DNA from: Planctomycetota bacterium
GTDB taxonomy: Bacteria; Planctomycetota; Planctomycetia; Planctomycetales; Planctomycetaceae
DNA: 64,000 nt
Assembly (NCBI GenBank): GCA_003388505.1
Contig: QQVO01000021.1
Location: 78,416-142,415, forward strand
Direction: 5' to 3'
Shown here: piece by piece, positions 50,620-59,065 of the stretch
Numbering within the stretch: position 1 is the first letter of the stretch
Layout: every line of letters starts with the position of its first letter
Program-made: the position numbers and the translations under genes
The notes under the pieces: generated by a model
What the model was told of the DNA's origin: nothing
The model's database searches: none
Seen by the model: only the letters and a program-made list of their open reading frames with translations

Positions 50620-51078
50620 CTAATCGCCGTTTCCGCCGCTGCCGTTGCCCTGTTCGGCCTCCATCATGGAGACGAGTCGGTTCAGGGACGTCAGCATCTG
50701 CTTCTGTTGTCTTTCCGGTAAATCGGCCAGTTGCCGGCAGACTCCCTCATCGAGGAGGTAGGGGTTTCGCGACAAGAGCCTCCGCCCTTCGTCCGTGAGC
50801 GCGACGAGCACCTTGCGGCGATCGTCTTCCTCACGAATTCGCTTGACCAGGCCGTTCCGCTCGAGCCGATCGACGATCCCCGTGACCGTCGGCGCCCCAA
50901 CATACATTTCAGCCGCCAGGCGGCCTACCGGGCATTTCTTGAGGCGCTCCAGTTCCCGAAGCGCCGCCAGTTGCGGCCAGGTCAGTTCGTACTCGCGGGA
51001 CAGGGATCGCGAATACAGGTCAATCGACCGCACAATTCGCCGCAGCGAATCGACGATCTCGTGTTCGATCTGTGTCAT
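50620..51078 (-). CDS. MarR-family transcriptional regulator
   Basis: 152 residues from the ATG at 51078, which has GGAGAG eight bases upstream. Winged helix: YELTWPQLAALRELERLKKC, recognition-helix region YVGAPTVTGIVDRLERNGLV and wing RIREEDDRRKVLVALTDEGR, a near-canonical MarR DNA-binding core with DxRxxx wing. The tail is Gly/Asn-rich (EQGNGSGGNGD). It leads the minus-strand series continuing into glgE, so it probably controls itself and perhaps the glucan genes. The promoter just upstream contains a palindrome overlapping the -10 box (autoregulation, inference). Effector unknown. Confidence 0.92.
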   Translation of the reverse strand: MTQIEHEIVDSLRRIVRSIDLYSRSLSREYELTWPQLAALRELERLKKCPVGRLAAEMYVGAPTVTGIVDRLERNGLVKRIREEDDRRKVLVALTDEGRRLLSRNPYLLDEGVCRQLADLPERQQKQMLTSLNRLVSMMEAEQGNGSGGNGD

Positions 51079-51127
51079 ACAGCTCTCCGGCCCGCCTCGC
51101 AGCCGCGCCGCGCAGATATTTCGCAAC

Positions 51128-51157
51128 TCAAAATATTTGAAATGCAAACTTTGTCAA
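51128..51157 (-). promoter_or_regulatory. Predicted promoter and MarR-type operator
   Basis: On the minus strand there is TTGACA (51157-51152), a 16-bp spacer and TATTTT (51135-51130). The palindrome TCAAA-ATA-TTTGA (51128-51140) covers the -10 box. A second AT palindrome segment, AAATATTCGAAA, lies just upstream (51162-51173). The region is far more AT-rich than its surroundings and ends about 50 bp before the MarR ATG. Confidence 0.65.
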
Positions 51158-51230
51158 TAAGAAATATTCGAAAAGAAAAGAGTTGCGGGGCGGCCGGACG
51201 GCAGATTTTGAGCCAAAGGGCCTCAGCGGC

Positions 51231-52031
51231 TTACGTGAACGCCAGTTCCGCAGTCACCGGGTAGTGATCCGACGGGTAGCGGCCGTCGAATTCTCTGCGG
51301 TCGATGGCGGCCGCCTGCGTGATGAAGTGCGGCGAGTGCAGAATCCAGTCGATTCGCGACCCCTTCCGCTCTCCCCGAAAGTCGTGTCGCGTCAATTCCT
51401 CGCCATTATGTTCGGGATGCGCCGCTCGATAAGAGTCGACCAGCGTGGAGCCCGGATGTTCTCCGTTCAGAAGAATTCGGTACACCGGTTCCGCCTCGGT
51501 GGCATTGAAGTCGCCGGCCACGATCACCGGATCGTGCAAAGCTGCTGCTGTAATCCGCTCTCGCAGCAGCCGGGCGCTTTCGAGCCTGGCTCGCTCACTG
51601 CGGTTGTCAAAGTGCGTGTTGAAGAACAGGATCTCCCGCGCGGGGGATTCTTGCAGCCGCAACCGGCAAACTGTGACCATCCTCGTCTGCGATGCGTCCC
51701 AGGAAATGCTGCCGGGAACTTCGGGTGTCTCGCTCAGCCAGAAGTGTTCGCGCTCGCACAGCTCGAATCGATTGCGGCGAAAAAACACGGCCGTCGCTTC
51801 GCCCCGCCGTCGGCCGTCCTCCCGGCCGACCGCTTCGACGGCATAGTCGGGGAGTTGTTCGCGGAGGTCGTCCACCTGCTCGGCCAGCGCCTCCTGAGTC
51901 GCCAGCAGGTCGGGCCCGTATTCCCGGATCGTTTGAATCGCAATTTGACGCCTCTGCGACCAACTGTTCTCCCCGTCGTCGGCTGTCCCGTAACGCAGGT
52001 TGAAGCTCATGATCCGCAGAACATCTGACAC
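51231..52031 (-). CDS. Endonuclease/exonuclease/phosphatase family protein
   Basis: 266 residues from a GTG at 52031 preceded by GGGGGGA; the next possible start is the Met before SFNLRYG. Motifs of the EEP (DNase I-like) superfamily are in order: IMSFNLRYG, GPDLLATQEAL (metal-binding Glu), FFNTHFDN, VIVAGDFNATEAEPVY, RIDWILHSPHF and the terminal SDHYPVTAEL. No signal peptide is evident. It may act as phosphodiesterase or nuclease; substrate is not determinable. It follows nhaA by 28 bp and is probably co-transcribed. Confidence 0.9.
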   Translation of the reverse strand: MSDVLRIMSFNLRYGTADDGENSWSQRRQIAIQTIREYGPDLLATQEALAEQVDDLREQLPDYAVEAVGREDGRRRGEATAVFFRRNRFELCEREHFWLSETPEVPGSISWDASQTRMVTVCRLRLQESPAREILFFNTHFDNRSERARLESARLLRERITAAALHDPVIVAGDFNATEAEPVYRILLNGEHPGSTLVDSYRAAHPEHNGEELTRHDFRGERKGSRIDWILHSPHFITQAAAIDRREFDGRYPSDHYPVTAELAFT

Positions 52032-52059
52032 AGAATCCCCCCCGGCTGAAATCCCGACC

Positions 52060-53391
52060 CTATTCGCTGGCCGGCCGGCCGGCGCTGGCGAGAATCGCCA
52101 TTCCCAGAACCGCACTGATCAGGGAGCCCGTCAGGACGCCGACTTTGGCGGAGCGCAGCAGATCGGCGTCGGTGAATGCCAATCCGGTGATGAACAGCGC
52201 CATCGTGAAGCCGATGCCGGCCAGGAATCCGCCCCCTGCCACGTGTCGCCAGCCGACTCCACCGGGAAGTTGCGCCAGCCCGAGTTTCGCCGAAAGCCAG
52301 CTCAGCAGCAGAATGCCCAGCGGCTTGCCGACCGCCAGTCCGAGAATGACCGCCACAGCGACGGGGGAGACGACATCCGCCGGTTCGAACGGAACGCCTG
52401 CGTTGGCCAATGCAAACACCGGCATAATCACGAAGGCGACCCACGGGTGCAGCGTGTAGATCAGGTATTCGAGCGGCGAAATCGTCTCGCGCGTGATGCG
52501 GCGGTAGGCCCGGACTTTCTCGGGACCGTGTCCCTTCCCCTCCCAGTCGCCCCCGTGAATCATGTCGCTGGCTTGCCGGAACAATTCGCCTCCCACGCCG
52601 CTTTCGAGATACGGCCGGGCGGGCGTCAACATTCCGAGCGCCACTCCGGCGATCGTGGCATGGATGCCCGATTCATGAAAGCCGAGCCAGATTGCAGCTC
52701 CAATGATCGTATACATGCCCATGCTGCGCACGCCCAACCGCTGCATCAGCATCACGACACCGATCCCGGCCAGGCCCATGAAGAGCCATCCCCAGTGGAG
52801 CGCTTCGGTGTAACCGAAGGCGATCACGAGGATGGCGCCGATGTCGTCCACAATGGCCAGCGACAGCAAGACGACGCGCAAGGCCGGCGGAACGCGTCGA
52901 CCGAGGACCGCCATGCAGCCCACGACGAACGCGATGTCGGTCGCCATGGGAATGCCCCAGCCGTGCGCGCCGGCTTCACCGAATTGCATCGTCAGATACA
53001 TGGCCGCCGGAATGACCATCCCGCCCAGAGCTGCTGCGAGCGGCAGCGCCGCGCGGCGAAAGTCCTGCAGTTCACCGAGTGCGATCTCCCGTTTCACTTC
53101 CAGGCCGATGACGAAAAAGAAAATCGCCATCAGCCCGTCGTTGATCCAGTGCTTGAGCGAATGTTCAAAGTGAAAGTCGCCCGCCGCAAAACCGACCGGG
53201 GTCTTCCAGAACGCAAGAAACTGTTCGGAAAACCCGGAGTTCGCCGCAGCAAGCGCCGCCACTGCGCACAGCAGCAAGACGACTCCACTCGCGGCTTCCA
53301 CGTGGAGAAAGCTGTTCAGCGGCTGGATGAAGCGGTGGATCGGCTCGCGAGGGAGCAGGACGGGTTCCTGGTGGGGTTGCTCTTGGGGCAT
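52060..53391 (-). CDS. nhaA: Na+/H+ antiporter NhaA
   Basis: 443 residues, slightly longer than E. coli NhaA. Many membrane helices; landmark motifs are INDGLMAIFFFVIGLEVKRE, IPMATDIAFVVG and LSLAIVDDIGAILVIAF, the last containing the adjacent Asp pair that binds Na+ and protons. Other signatures are VSPVAVAVILGLAVGKPLGI and the final GFTMALFITGLAF. It exchanges internal Na+ for external H+ for pH and salt homeostasis. Possible operon with the EEP-family gene downstream. Confidence 0.96.
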   Translation of the reverse strand: MPQEQPHQEPVLLPREPIHRFIQPLNSFLHVEAASGVVLLLCAVAALAAANSGFSEQFLAFWKTPVGFAAGDFHFEHSLKHWINDGLMAIFFFVIGLEVKREIALGELQDFRRAALPLAAALGGMVIPAAMYLTMQFGEAGAHGWGIPMATDIAFVVGCMAVLGRRVPPALRVVLLSLAIVDDIGAILVIAFGYTEALHWGWLFMGLAGIGVVMLMQRLGVRSMGMYTIIGAAIWLGFHESGIHATIAGVALGMLTPARPYLESGVGGELFRQASDMIHGGDWEGKGHGPEKVRAYRRITRETISPLEYLIYTLHPWVAFVIMPVFALANAGVPFEPADVVSPVAVAVILGLAVGKPLGILLLSWLSAKLGLAQLPGGVGWRHVAGGGFLAGIGFTMALFITGLAFTDADLLRSAKVGVLTGSLISAVLGMAILASAGRPASE

Positions 53392-53700
53392 CGAGACTTG
53401 TTCACCCGGTTTCTCTGGGGGGAGGGAGCGTGCGGAGGATTCGAACGCCGGACGCCGCCTGCCGGCAGAATCGCAGCCAAAGGCGGAATGAGCGGCAGGC
53501 GGGCCGACTGACGTATCGAGGGAAGATCATATCGGAGTTGAATTCCCGGCCGCTACCGCTGCGGTCGGAGTGCGTCCGGCGGATTCGAGGGCTCCATCGT
53601 GTGAGTGCGTGGCCGGTGACGGGGTTGCGGACTTAGACTGGCCCGGATGAGGTTGTGCCGGTTGATGCAGCGAGTGAACATAACGGCGGACTGACGGGAA
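53392..53700. other. 309-bp divergent intergenic region (nhaA / fwdB copy 1)
   Basis: No gene is supported. It contains a tRNA-like 3' fragment on the minus strand near 53430-53455 (TTCGAAT loop with CCTCC) that has no matching T-stem or acceptor partner, so it is not a tRNA. No convincing promoter pair was found. Confidence 0.5.
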
Positions 53701-54993
53701 ATGAGCGACTCGCTGCGAACGATCACCGACGTTGCCTGCACGGTTTGTGGATGCGTGTGCGACGATCTGGAGTTCGACGTCTCCGGTGAGCGGATCACGC
53801 AAGTCCGCCGCGCCTGCGAACTGGCCGAGCCGTGGCTGCTGAGCATCAACGGCAGTCATCCTCCCCCGGCAGGCATTGGAGGAGAAGAGGCCTCGTTCGA
53901 GGAGGCGGTGGATCGTGCATCGACGCTGCTGCGCGGCAGCGACAATCCGCTGATTTTCGGCCTTTCCCGGAGCAGCACCCAGGGACAGCGGGCGGCTGTT
54001 CATCTTGCCGAACGGATGGGAGCGAACATCGACACGACGGCGTCGGTCTGTCACGGTCCGTCGATCATGGCGATCCAGCAGGTGGGAGAGTCGACCTGTT
54101 CGCTGGGAGAAGTCCGCCAGCGGGCGGACCTGGTTCTGTTCTGGGGCGCCAATCCGGTGGTGAGCCATCCCCGGCACTTCGAGCGGTATTCCGTGGAACC
54201 GGCCGGCGAGTTTGTGCCGCGCGGCCGCGCGGACCGGACGGTCGTCGTGATCGATCGGAAGCCGACCGCCACCAGCGAACACGCCGATCTGTTCCTGCAG
54301 GTTCACCCGGAAAGAGACTTCGAGGTGATCTGGACGCTTCGCCAACTCATTCGGGGCGATGAAGTGCCGTCACCGGCCGACACCGGTGTTTCGCTGGAAT
54401 CGATGCGGGATCTGGCGGCCCGCATGACCGGCTGCCGGTACGGTGTGGTGTTTTTCGGCCTGGGGCTGGCCCAGAGAGGACACGGGCACATTACCGTGGA
54501 AGCATTGCTGCGGCTGGTGGCGGAACTCAACAGGCACACGCGTTTCTCGGCGCGACGGCTGCGTCTCCCGGGTGATGTCACGGGAGCAGACAGCGTGCTG
54601 TGCTGGCAGACCGGGTTTCCCTTCGCGGTGAATCTGGCTCGCGATTTCCCCCGCTACAATCCGGGGGAGTACAGCGCGAACGAGTTGCTGATCCGGGGCG
54701 AAACGGACTGCTGCCTCGTGGTCGGGAGTGAGAGCACGGAGTTGCTCTCGCCCGAGGCGCGGGCCAGGCTGCACGAGATCCCGACGATTGTACTCGACTA
54801 CCCACACATCACAGCCTGCTGGCAGCCGACGGTACGTTTCACAACGGCAGTTTACGGAGTCCATCAACCTGGAACGGCCTATCGCATGGACGAAATCCCG
54901 ATCCCGCTGCGGCGCGTCGTCGACTCCCCGTACCCGACCGATGAGGACATATTGAACGCCCTGCTGGCGCGAGTCGGGCAGGTGCACGAATAG
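53701..54993 (+). CDS. fwdB: Formylmethanofuran dehydrogenase subunit B homologue, cysteine form
   Basis: 430 residues. It resembles the molybdopterin-guanine-dinucleotide subunit FwdB/FmdB, which interconverts CO2 or formate with the methanofuran system. The amino end has an iron-sulfur-type Cys group (CTVCGCVCDD, residues 13-22). The metal-ligand Cys is C117 in TASVCHGPS, then LGEVRQRADLVLFWGANPV, HPRHFERYS and WQTGFPFAVNLARDFPRYNP. Methylotroph FhcB proteins have lost catalytic parts, whereas this one keeps both Cys motifs and could be redox-active. A paralogue with UGA at the equivalent codon lies at 62452. Upstream is nhaA (divergent); downstream are repeats and an aldehyde dehydrogenase. 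Confidence 0.88.
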   Translation: MSDSLRTITDVACTVCGCVCDDLEFDVSGERITQVRRACELAEPWLLSINGSHPPPAGIGGEEASFEEAVDRASTLLRGSDNPLIFGLSRSSTQGQRAAVHLAERMGANIDTTASVCHGPSIMAIQQVGESTCSLGEVRQRADLVLFWGANPVVSHPRHFERYSVEPAGEFVPRGRADRTVVVIDRKPTATSEHADLFLQVHPERDFEVIWTLRQLIRGDEVPSPADTGVSLESMRDLAARMTGCRYGVVFFGLGLAQRGHGHITVEALLRLVAELNRHTRFSARRLRLPGDVTGADSVLCWQTGFPFAVNLARDFPRYNPGEYSANELLIRGETDCCLVVGSESTELLSPEARARLHEIPTIVLDYPHITACWQPTVRFTTAVYGVHQPGTAYRMDEIPIPLRRVVDSPYPTDEDILNALLARVGQVHE

Positions 54994-55090
54994 TCCGCTG
55001 GTGCATGTGCGTCTACCGCGCGATTGGGAATGATGAGACGTGCGTTGAGGGCTATCTGTTCCACACGACTCGGCTTGAACCTACCTGATC

Positions 55091-55349
55091 GGGGTCCGGC
55101 CCCGAGAAACCGGGCCCAGGGGATTCTCGAACAGGACACGGATTCACGCGGATTTGGCCGATCAGCACGGATTCTGCGGGAATTCATTACAAAGGCGGCC
55201 GCACCGAGACCGCATCGGTCCAGGCGTGAATACTCTGCACTCCACAGAAAGCGATCGGCGTGTATCCGTCCCATCCGTGCTCATCCGCGTTCTATTCGAA
55301 TCTCTCGGAGAGCAACTCACTCAGGGATCGAGAGGGGTGTGTAAACGAC
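55091..55349 (+). repeat. Dispersed repeat C, copy 2 (259 bp)
   Basis: Same length and order as 22492-22750: stem GGGTCCGG/CCGGGCCC around CCCCGAGAAA, then GATCAGCACGGATT, CGAGACCGCATCGGTC, CTCATCCGCGTTCTATTCG and the end GTGTGTAAACGACA. The middle is more diverged than the ends. Confidence 0.85.
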
Positions 55350-55541
55350 ACGATTCGATCCTGCCGTTCCACACAAGTCGTTCCGAAACCCTCCTGCGGC
55401 GGGAATGGGGCACGCCCACCGGGGACGACGCTGAAGGTGTCGCACAGCAAAGCCGGGGGTCGCGACGTCAGGAGCGCACCCCCGGTATGCTTCCGTATCC
55501 GGCTTCGCTTGCGAAGTCGCTGGGCAGTTTGAAGAATGACG

Positions 55542-55642
55542 AGAGCAAGTTACTTGACCGACTGTCCGCGTCGGACGGTTTTCGGACTGTTGAGGCCGGA
55601 ATTGCGCGAGACAGATCATCAACTCTGCTGCGCGAATCGCTC
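55542..55642 (+). repeat. Dispersed repeat A, copy 5 (diverged)
   Basis: Begins AGAGCAAGTTACTTGACC, keeps TGTCCGCGTCGGACGGTTTT and GCGCGAGACAGATCATCAAC, and ends CGCGAATCGCTCC. It is 101 bp. More substitutions than copies 1, 3, 4 and 6 suggest an older insertion. Confidence 0.8.
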
Positions 55643-55699
55643 CAGAGTTGAACAGGCGCCTCTCCCCATCCAATCGATAAATACAAGGGACGAACCGAA

Positions 55700-57256
55700 A
55701 TGGCTACCGCGACCGCCGACATCCGGGCCTTCACCGCCGCCGCATTTACGACTCCGGAGAAGTTCACGGATTTCTGTCACAACGACGGCGCCCCGCTGGG
55801 AGGAGTGATCGGCGGCCGCCGGGTGCCGGGTTCGATGAATGCGACGTTCCAGACGGTCGATCCCGGATCGCAGGAGGTGCTCGCTACGGTCAGCGAAATG
55901 GGAGATGCGGAGGTTGCTCTCGCCGTGGATGAGGCGAGCCGCGCGTTCTATGGCGACGGCATCAACGGCTGGCGGGACGCCGACGTCGAAGAGCGGATCG
56001 AACTGGTCAACCGGCTCGTTGACTTGTGCGACCGCGACCGGGACGTGCTGCTGGCGTGCGAGATCCGGGACGGAGGGAAGGTGTCTGAACTGGCCGAGGG
56101 AGACTTCGCCCAGATTCGCGCCTGTGCCGAGTACTTCTGCGACGTGGCCCGCCGGATTCCGCTGGGGGACGGGCCGGCTCAGGACGTGGCCGACGGGGTG
56201 CGGGGCTTCACTTATCGCGAGCCGTGGGGCGTGGTGGCGGGCATTATTCCGTGGAACTATCCGATCGTGCTGACGTCGTGGTTCATGTTCCCGGCTCTGC
56301 TCGCCGGGAATACGGTCCTGATCAAACCGGCCGAAGATACTCCGCTGTCGGCCCTGTACATCGCGAAGCTGGCGGAAGAGGCCGGCTTCCCACCGGGCGT
56401 CATCAACGTCCTTCCCGGGCGCGGCGAGATCACCGGTCAAGCCATCGCCGAACATCCCGGCGTGCGGTACATCTCCTTCACCGGGTCGCCCAGTGTCGGC
56501 CAGTCGATCCTGCGGACCTGCGACCGGCATGGTACGCGGATGAAACGCGAAATGGGGGGCAACGGTTCGGCCATCGTGCTGGACGACGCCGATCCGGAGG
56601 TGGTCGCCCGCATGATCGGCAAGCACGCCAACCAGCACTACGGGCAGACCTGCTGTACGATTCACCGGGTTTTCGTCGACAGCAAGATCGCCGACGATTT
56701 CATCGACGCGCAACGGGACTTCTTTGCGAACCTGAAGATCGGTTACCAGGCGGATGAAGGAACCCAGCTTGGCGCGGTCATCAATCCGACGCAGCAACGC
56801 CGCATTCTGCAGGCCGAGCAGGAAACGGTCGCCCGCGGCGGCCAGCCGGTCCTGCCGGGAGGCGTCGCCGAAGTGAGCGGCAAGAACGGCTACTATCTGA
56901 AGCCGTCGATTTATCGCACGGTGCCGGGCGTCGACGTCAATCCGATGGAGGTGTTTCACACGTTCACCACGGTTTGTCCGGTGAACTCGGCCGAGGACGC
57001 GTTGCGACTGGCGAACAGTTCTCCCTATGGACTCGGGGCGAGCGTGTGGACCAGAGACGTGGAGCGGGGCGTCGCCCTCGCGAAGCAGTTCCGCGACGGC
57101 ACCTGCCAGGTGAACTGTCACAACTCGATCGCCTACGGACTGCCGTACAGCGGGCAGGGCATCTCCGGCGGCCCCGGCGGGGGCGTGAACTGCGAAGACA
57201 CGTTCCGCGATTACACGCAGGTGAAGGCCGTCTACGTGGCGGACTATCCCGGTTAG
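55700..57256 (+). CDS. NAD(P)-dependent aldehyde dehydrogenase
   Basis: 518 residues. ALDH superfamily: PWGVVAGIIPWNYPIVLTSW, the cofactor-binding FTGSPSVGQSIL, general-base Glu in KREMGGNGSAIVLDDAD and the nucleophilic Cys in HYGQTCCTIHRVF. The EMGGNGS form differs from the usual ELGGK(S/N), where the lysine is replaced. It oxidises an aldehyde to the acid; substrate unknown. An amino-terminal extension (residues 1-30) precedes the fold. It lies between the Cys-form fwdB and a second aldehyde dehydrogenase on the same strand, which points to aldehyde or C1 oxidation (inference). Confidence 0.9.
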   Translation: MATATADIRAFTAAAFTTPEKFTDFCHNDGAPLGGVIGGRRVPGSMNATFQTVDPGSQEVLATVSEMGDAEVALAVDEASRAFYGDGINGWRDADVEERIELVNRLVDLCDRDRDVLLACEIRDGGKVSELAEGDFAQIRACAEYFCDVARRIPLGDGPAQDVADGVRGFTYREPWGVVAGIIPWNYPIVLTSWFMFPALLAGNTVLIKPAEDTPLSALYIAKLAEEAGFPPGVINVLPGRGEITGQAIAEHPGVRYISFTGSPSVGQSILRTCDRHGTRMKREMGGNGSAIVLDDADPEVVARMIGKHANQHYGQTCCTIHRVFVDSKIADDFIDAQRDFFANLKIGYQADEGTQLGAVINPTQQRRILQAEQETVARGGQPVLPGGVAEVSGKNGYYLKPSIYRTVPGVDVNPMEVFHTFTTVCPVNSAEDALRLANSSPYGLGASVWTRDVERGVALAKQFRDGTCQVNCHNSIAYGLPYSGQGISGGPGGGVNCEDTFRDYTQVKAVYVADYPG

Positions 57257-57268
57257 GTTACTTCCTTC

Positions 57269-57370
57269 CTGGAAGTTATTGCACTTGAGTCAAGTTTCAG
57301 CGACCAACGGGAGCGGGTTCCCAATTTCGAGCGGTAGCTCGCATGGTCCGAGGCCGTGCCTCGTTAGAGC
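57269..57370 (+). repeat. Repeat B, copy 1 (about 102 bp)
   Basis: Starts CTGGAAGTTATTGCACTTGA, contains CAAGTTTCAGCGACCAACGG and CGCATGGTCCGAGGCC, and ends GCCTCGTTAGAGC. It matches the reverse complement of 61509-61610. Its last bases TTAGAGC coincide with the first bases of repeat A copy 6, so the two elements abut. Confidence 0.8.
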
Positions 57371-57467
57371 AGATTGCTCTACCGTGTGTCCGCGTCGAAC
57401 GATTTTCAGCCTGTCGAGGCGGCAATTCCGCGAGACAGAACGCCAACACTCATTTGCAAAGCGCTCT
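57366..57467 (+). repeat. Dispersed repeat A, copy 6 (102 bp)
   Basis: Begins AGAGCAGATTGCTCTACC and ends CATTTGCAAAGCGCTCT; the ends pair as AGAGC..TTGC with AGAGCGCTTTGC. It lies 57 bp before the ATG of the second aldehyde dehydrogenase, within its probable leader or promoter. Confidence 0.85.
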
Positions 57468-57523
57468 GGTTCATCAATTCACACGGACAAGGCGAACCCG
57501 CTCTGCCCACCAGGAGTCTTCCG

Positions 57524-59032
57524 ATGCTGCTCACGACCGAAGCGCCCGCGGCCGACAGTGATACGCTCGCTTTCATCGACCGGGAACACAAGCTGCTCAT
57601 CGACGGCGATTGGGTTCCGGCCGAGTCGGGCGAGACGATCGACGTCAAGAACCCCGCCGACGGCGAGACGATCGCGACGGTCGCCGCGGGAGACAAGGCG
57701 GACATCGACAAGGCGGTTGCCGCCGCCCGGCGGGCTTTCGAGGGGGGCGAATGGCCGGCGCTGACGGCTTCAGAACGCGGCCGGATGCTGTGGAAACTGG
57801 CCGATCTGATCGAGGAACACCTCGAGGAGTTCGCCGAGATCGAGTCGCTCGACAACGGCAAGCCGCGGGCGGTTGCCGCCGCCGCCGACGTTCCGCTCGC
57901 GATCGATCTGTTCCGCTACATGGCCGGCTGGGCAACGAAAATCGAAGGGACGACCATCCCGATTTCCGTGCCCTACATGCCGGGCGCGGAGTTCCATTCG
58001 TACACGCTGCGCGAGCCGGTGGGGGTGGTGGGCCAGATCATCCCCTGGAATTTCCCGCTGCTGATGGCGGCCTGGAAGCTCGGCCCGGCGCTGGCGACAG
58101 GCTGCACCGTCGTCCTCAAGATTGCGGAAGAAACGCCGCTGAGCGGGTTGCGGCTGGGACATCTGATTCAGGACGCCGGCTTCCCCGACGGCGTGGTGAA
58201 CATCGTGACGGGTTACGGAGAAACGGCCGGCGCCGCGCTGGCCGCGCATCCGGACGTCGATAAAGTCGCTTTCACCGGGTCGACCGAAGTCGGCAAACTG
58301 ATCGTCAAGGCGGCCGGCGAGACCAACCTGAAGAAGGTTTCACTCGAACTGGGCGGGAAGAGTCCGAACGTGATCCTCCCCGACGCCGACCTTTCCACTG
58401 CGATCGGCGGGGCGGCGAACGCAATTTTCTTCAACCACGGCCAGTGCTGTTGTGCGGGATCGCGGTTGTTCGTGCACAAGAGCCAGTTCGACCAGGTCGT
58501 GGAGGGAGTCGCCGAGCAGGCGAAACAGATCAAACTCGGCCCCGGCATGCATCCTGAGACCGGCATGGGGCCGATGGTTTCGCAAATTCAGCAGGACCGC
58601 GTCTGCGGCTATCTGGAATCGGGTTTCGCGGCCGGCGCTCAGGCCGTCATCGGCGGCAAGCGGGCGGGAGGCGAAGGCTACTTCGTTGAACCGACGATCC
58701 TCGTCGACACCAAACCGGACATGGACGTGATCCAGGAAGAGATCTTCGGTCCGGTGGTCGCCGCAGTGCCGTTTGAAGACCCGGACGAACTGATCGCCGC
58801 CGCCAACGACAGCATCTACGGACTCGCGGCGGCCGTCTGGACGCGCGACATCAGCAAGGGGCACCGCATCGCCAAACAGTTGCGCGCGGGAACGGTGTGG
58901 ATCAACTGTTACAACATCTTCGACGCGGCCCTGCCGTTCGGCGGCTACAAGCAATCGGGCTGGGGCCGCGAGATGGGGCACGAAGCGATCGATCTCTACA
59001 CGCAGACGAAAGCCGTGACGCTTCAGTTCTGA
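57524..59032 (+). CDS. NAD(P)-dependent aldehyde dehydrogenase (second gene)
   Basis: 502 residues from the ATG at 57524, which has CAGGAG nine bases upstream; a longer frame would cross repeat A. It is a canonical ALDH: REPVGVVGQIIPWNFPLLMA, FTGSTEVGKLIVKAAG, general-base Glu in VSLELGGKSPNVILPDAD and nucleophilic Cys in NHGQCCCAGSRLFV, ending GGYKQSGWGREMG. It is closest in pattern to ALDH1/betaine-aldehyde-type enzymes. Substrate unknown. The location beside formylmethanofuran dehydrogenase genes suggests detoxification or oxidation of aldehydes feeding C1 metabolism (inference). It is convergent with the YdeP-type gene, 33 bp between stops. Confidence 0.93.
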   Translation: MLLTTEAPAADSDTLAFIDREHKLLIDGDWVPAESGETIDVKNPADGETIATVAAGDKADIDKAVAAARRAFEGGEWPALTASERGRMLWKLADLIEEHLEEFAEIESLDNGKPRAVAAAADVPLAIDLFRYMAGWATKIEGTTIPISVPYMPGAEFHSYTLREPVGVVGQIIPWNFPLLMAAWKLGPALATGCTVVLKIAEETPLSGLRLGHLIQDAGFPDGVVNIVTGYGETAGAALAAHPDVDKVAFTGSTEVGKLIVKAAGETNLKKVSLELGGKSPNVILPDADLSTAIGGAANAIFFNHGQCCCAGSRLFVHKSQFDQVVEGVAEQAKQIKLGPGMHPETGMGPMVSQIQQDRVCGYLESGFAAGAQAVIGGKRAGGEGYFVEPTILVDTKPDMDVIQEEIFGPVVAAVPFEDPDELIAAANDSIYGLAAAVWTRDISKGHRIAKQLRAGTVWINCYNIFDAALPFGGYKQSGWGREMGHEAIDLYTQTKAVTLQF

Positions 59033-59065
59033 GTGGAGCGGAGAAAACCCGAGCAACGCTGTCGC

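Larger units (their letters stand above)
54994..55699. other. 706-bp intergenic region with repeats C and A
   Basis: No gene is supported. It is filled by repeat C copy 2 (55091-55349), about 190 bp without recognisable content, and repeat A copy 5 (55542-55642). The aldehyde dehydrogenase start follows, with AAGGGA as a probable ribosome binding site. Confidence 0.6.

Noticed and set aside
53425..53460. tRNA-like T-loop on the minus strand (TTCGAAT, CCTCC)
   Set aside because: The T-stem does not pair and no matching acceptor 5' strand, anticodon arm or D arm is found within 100 bases.
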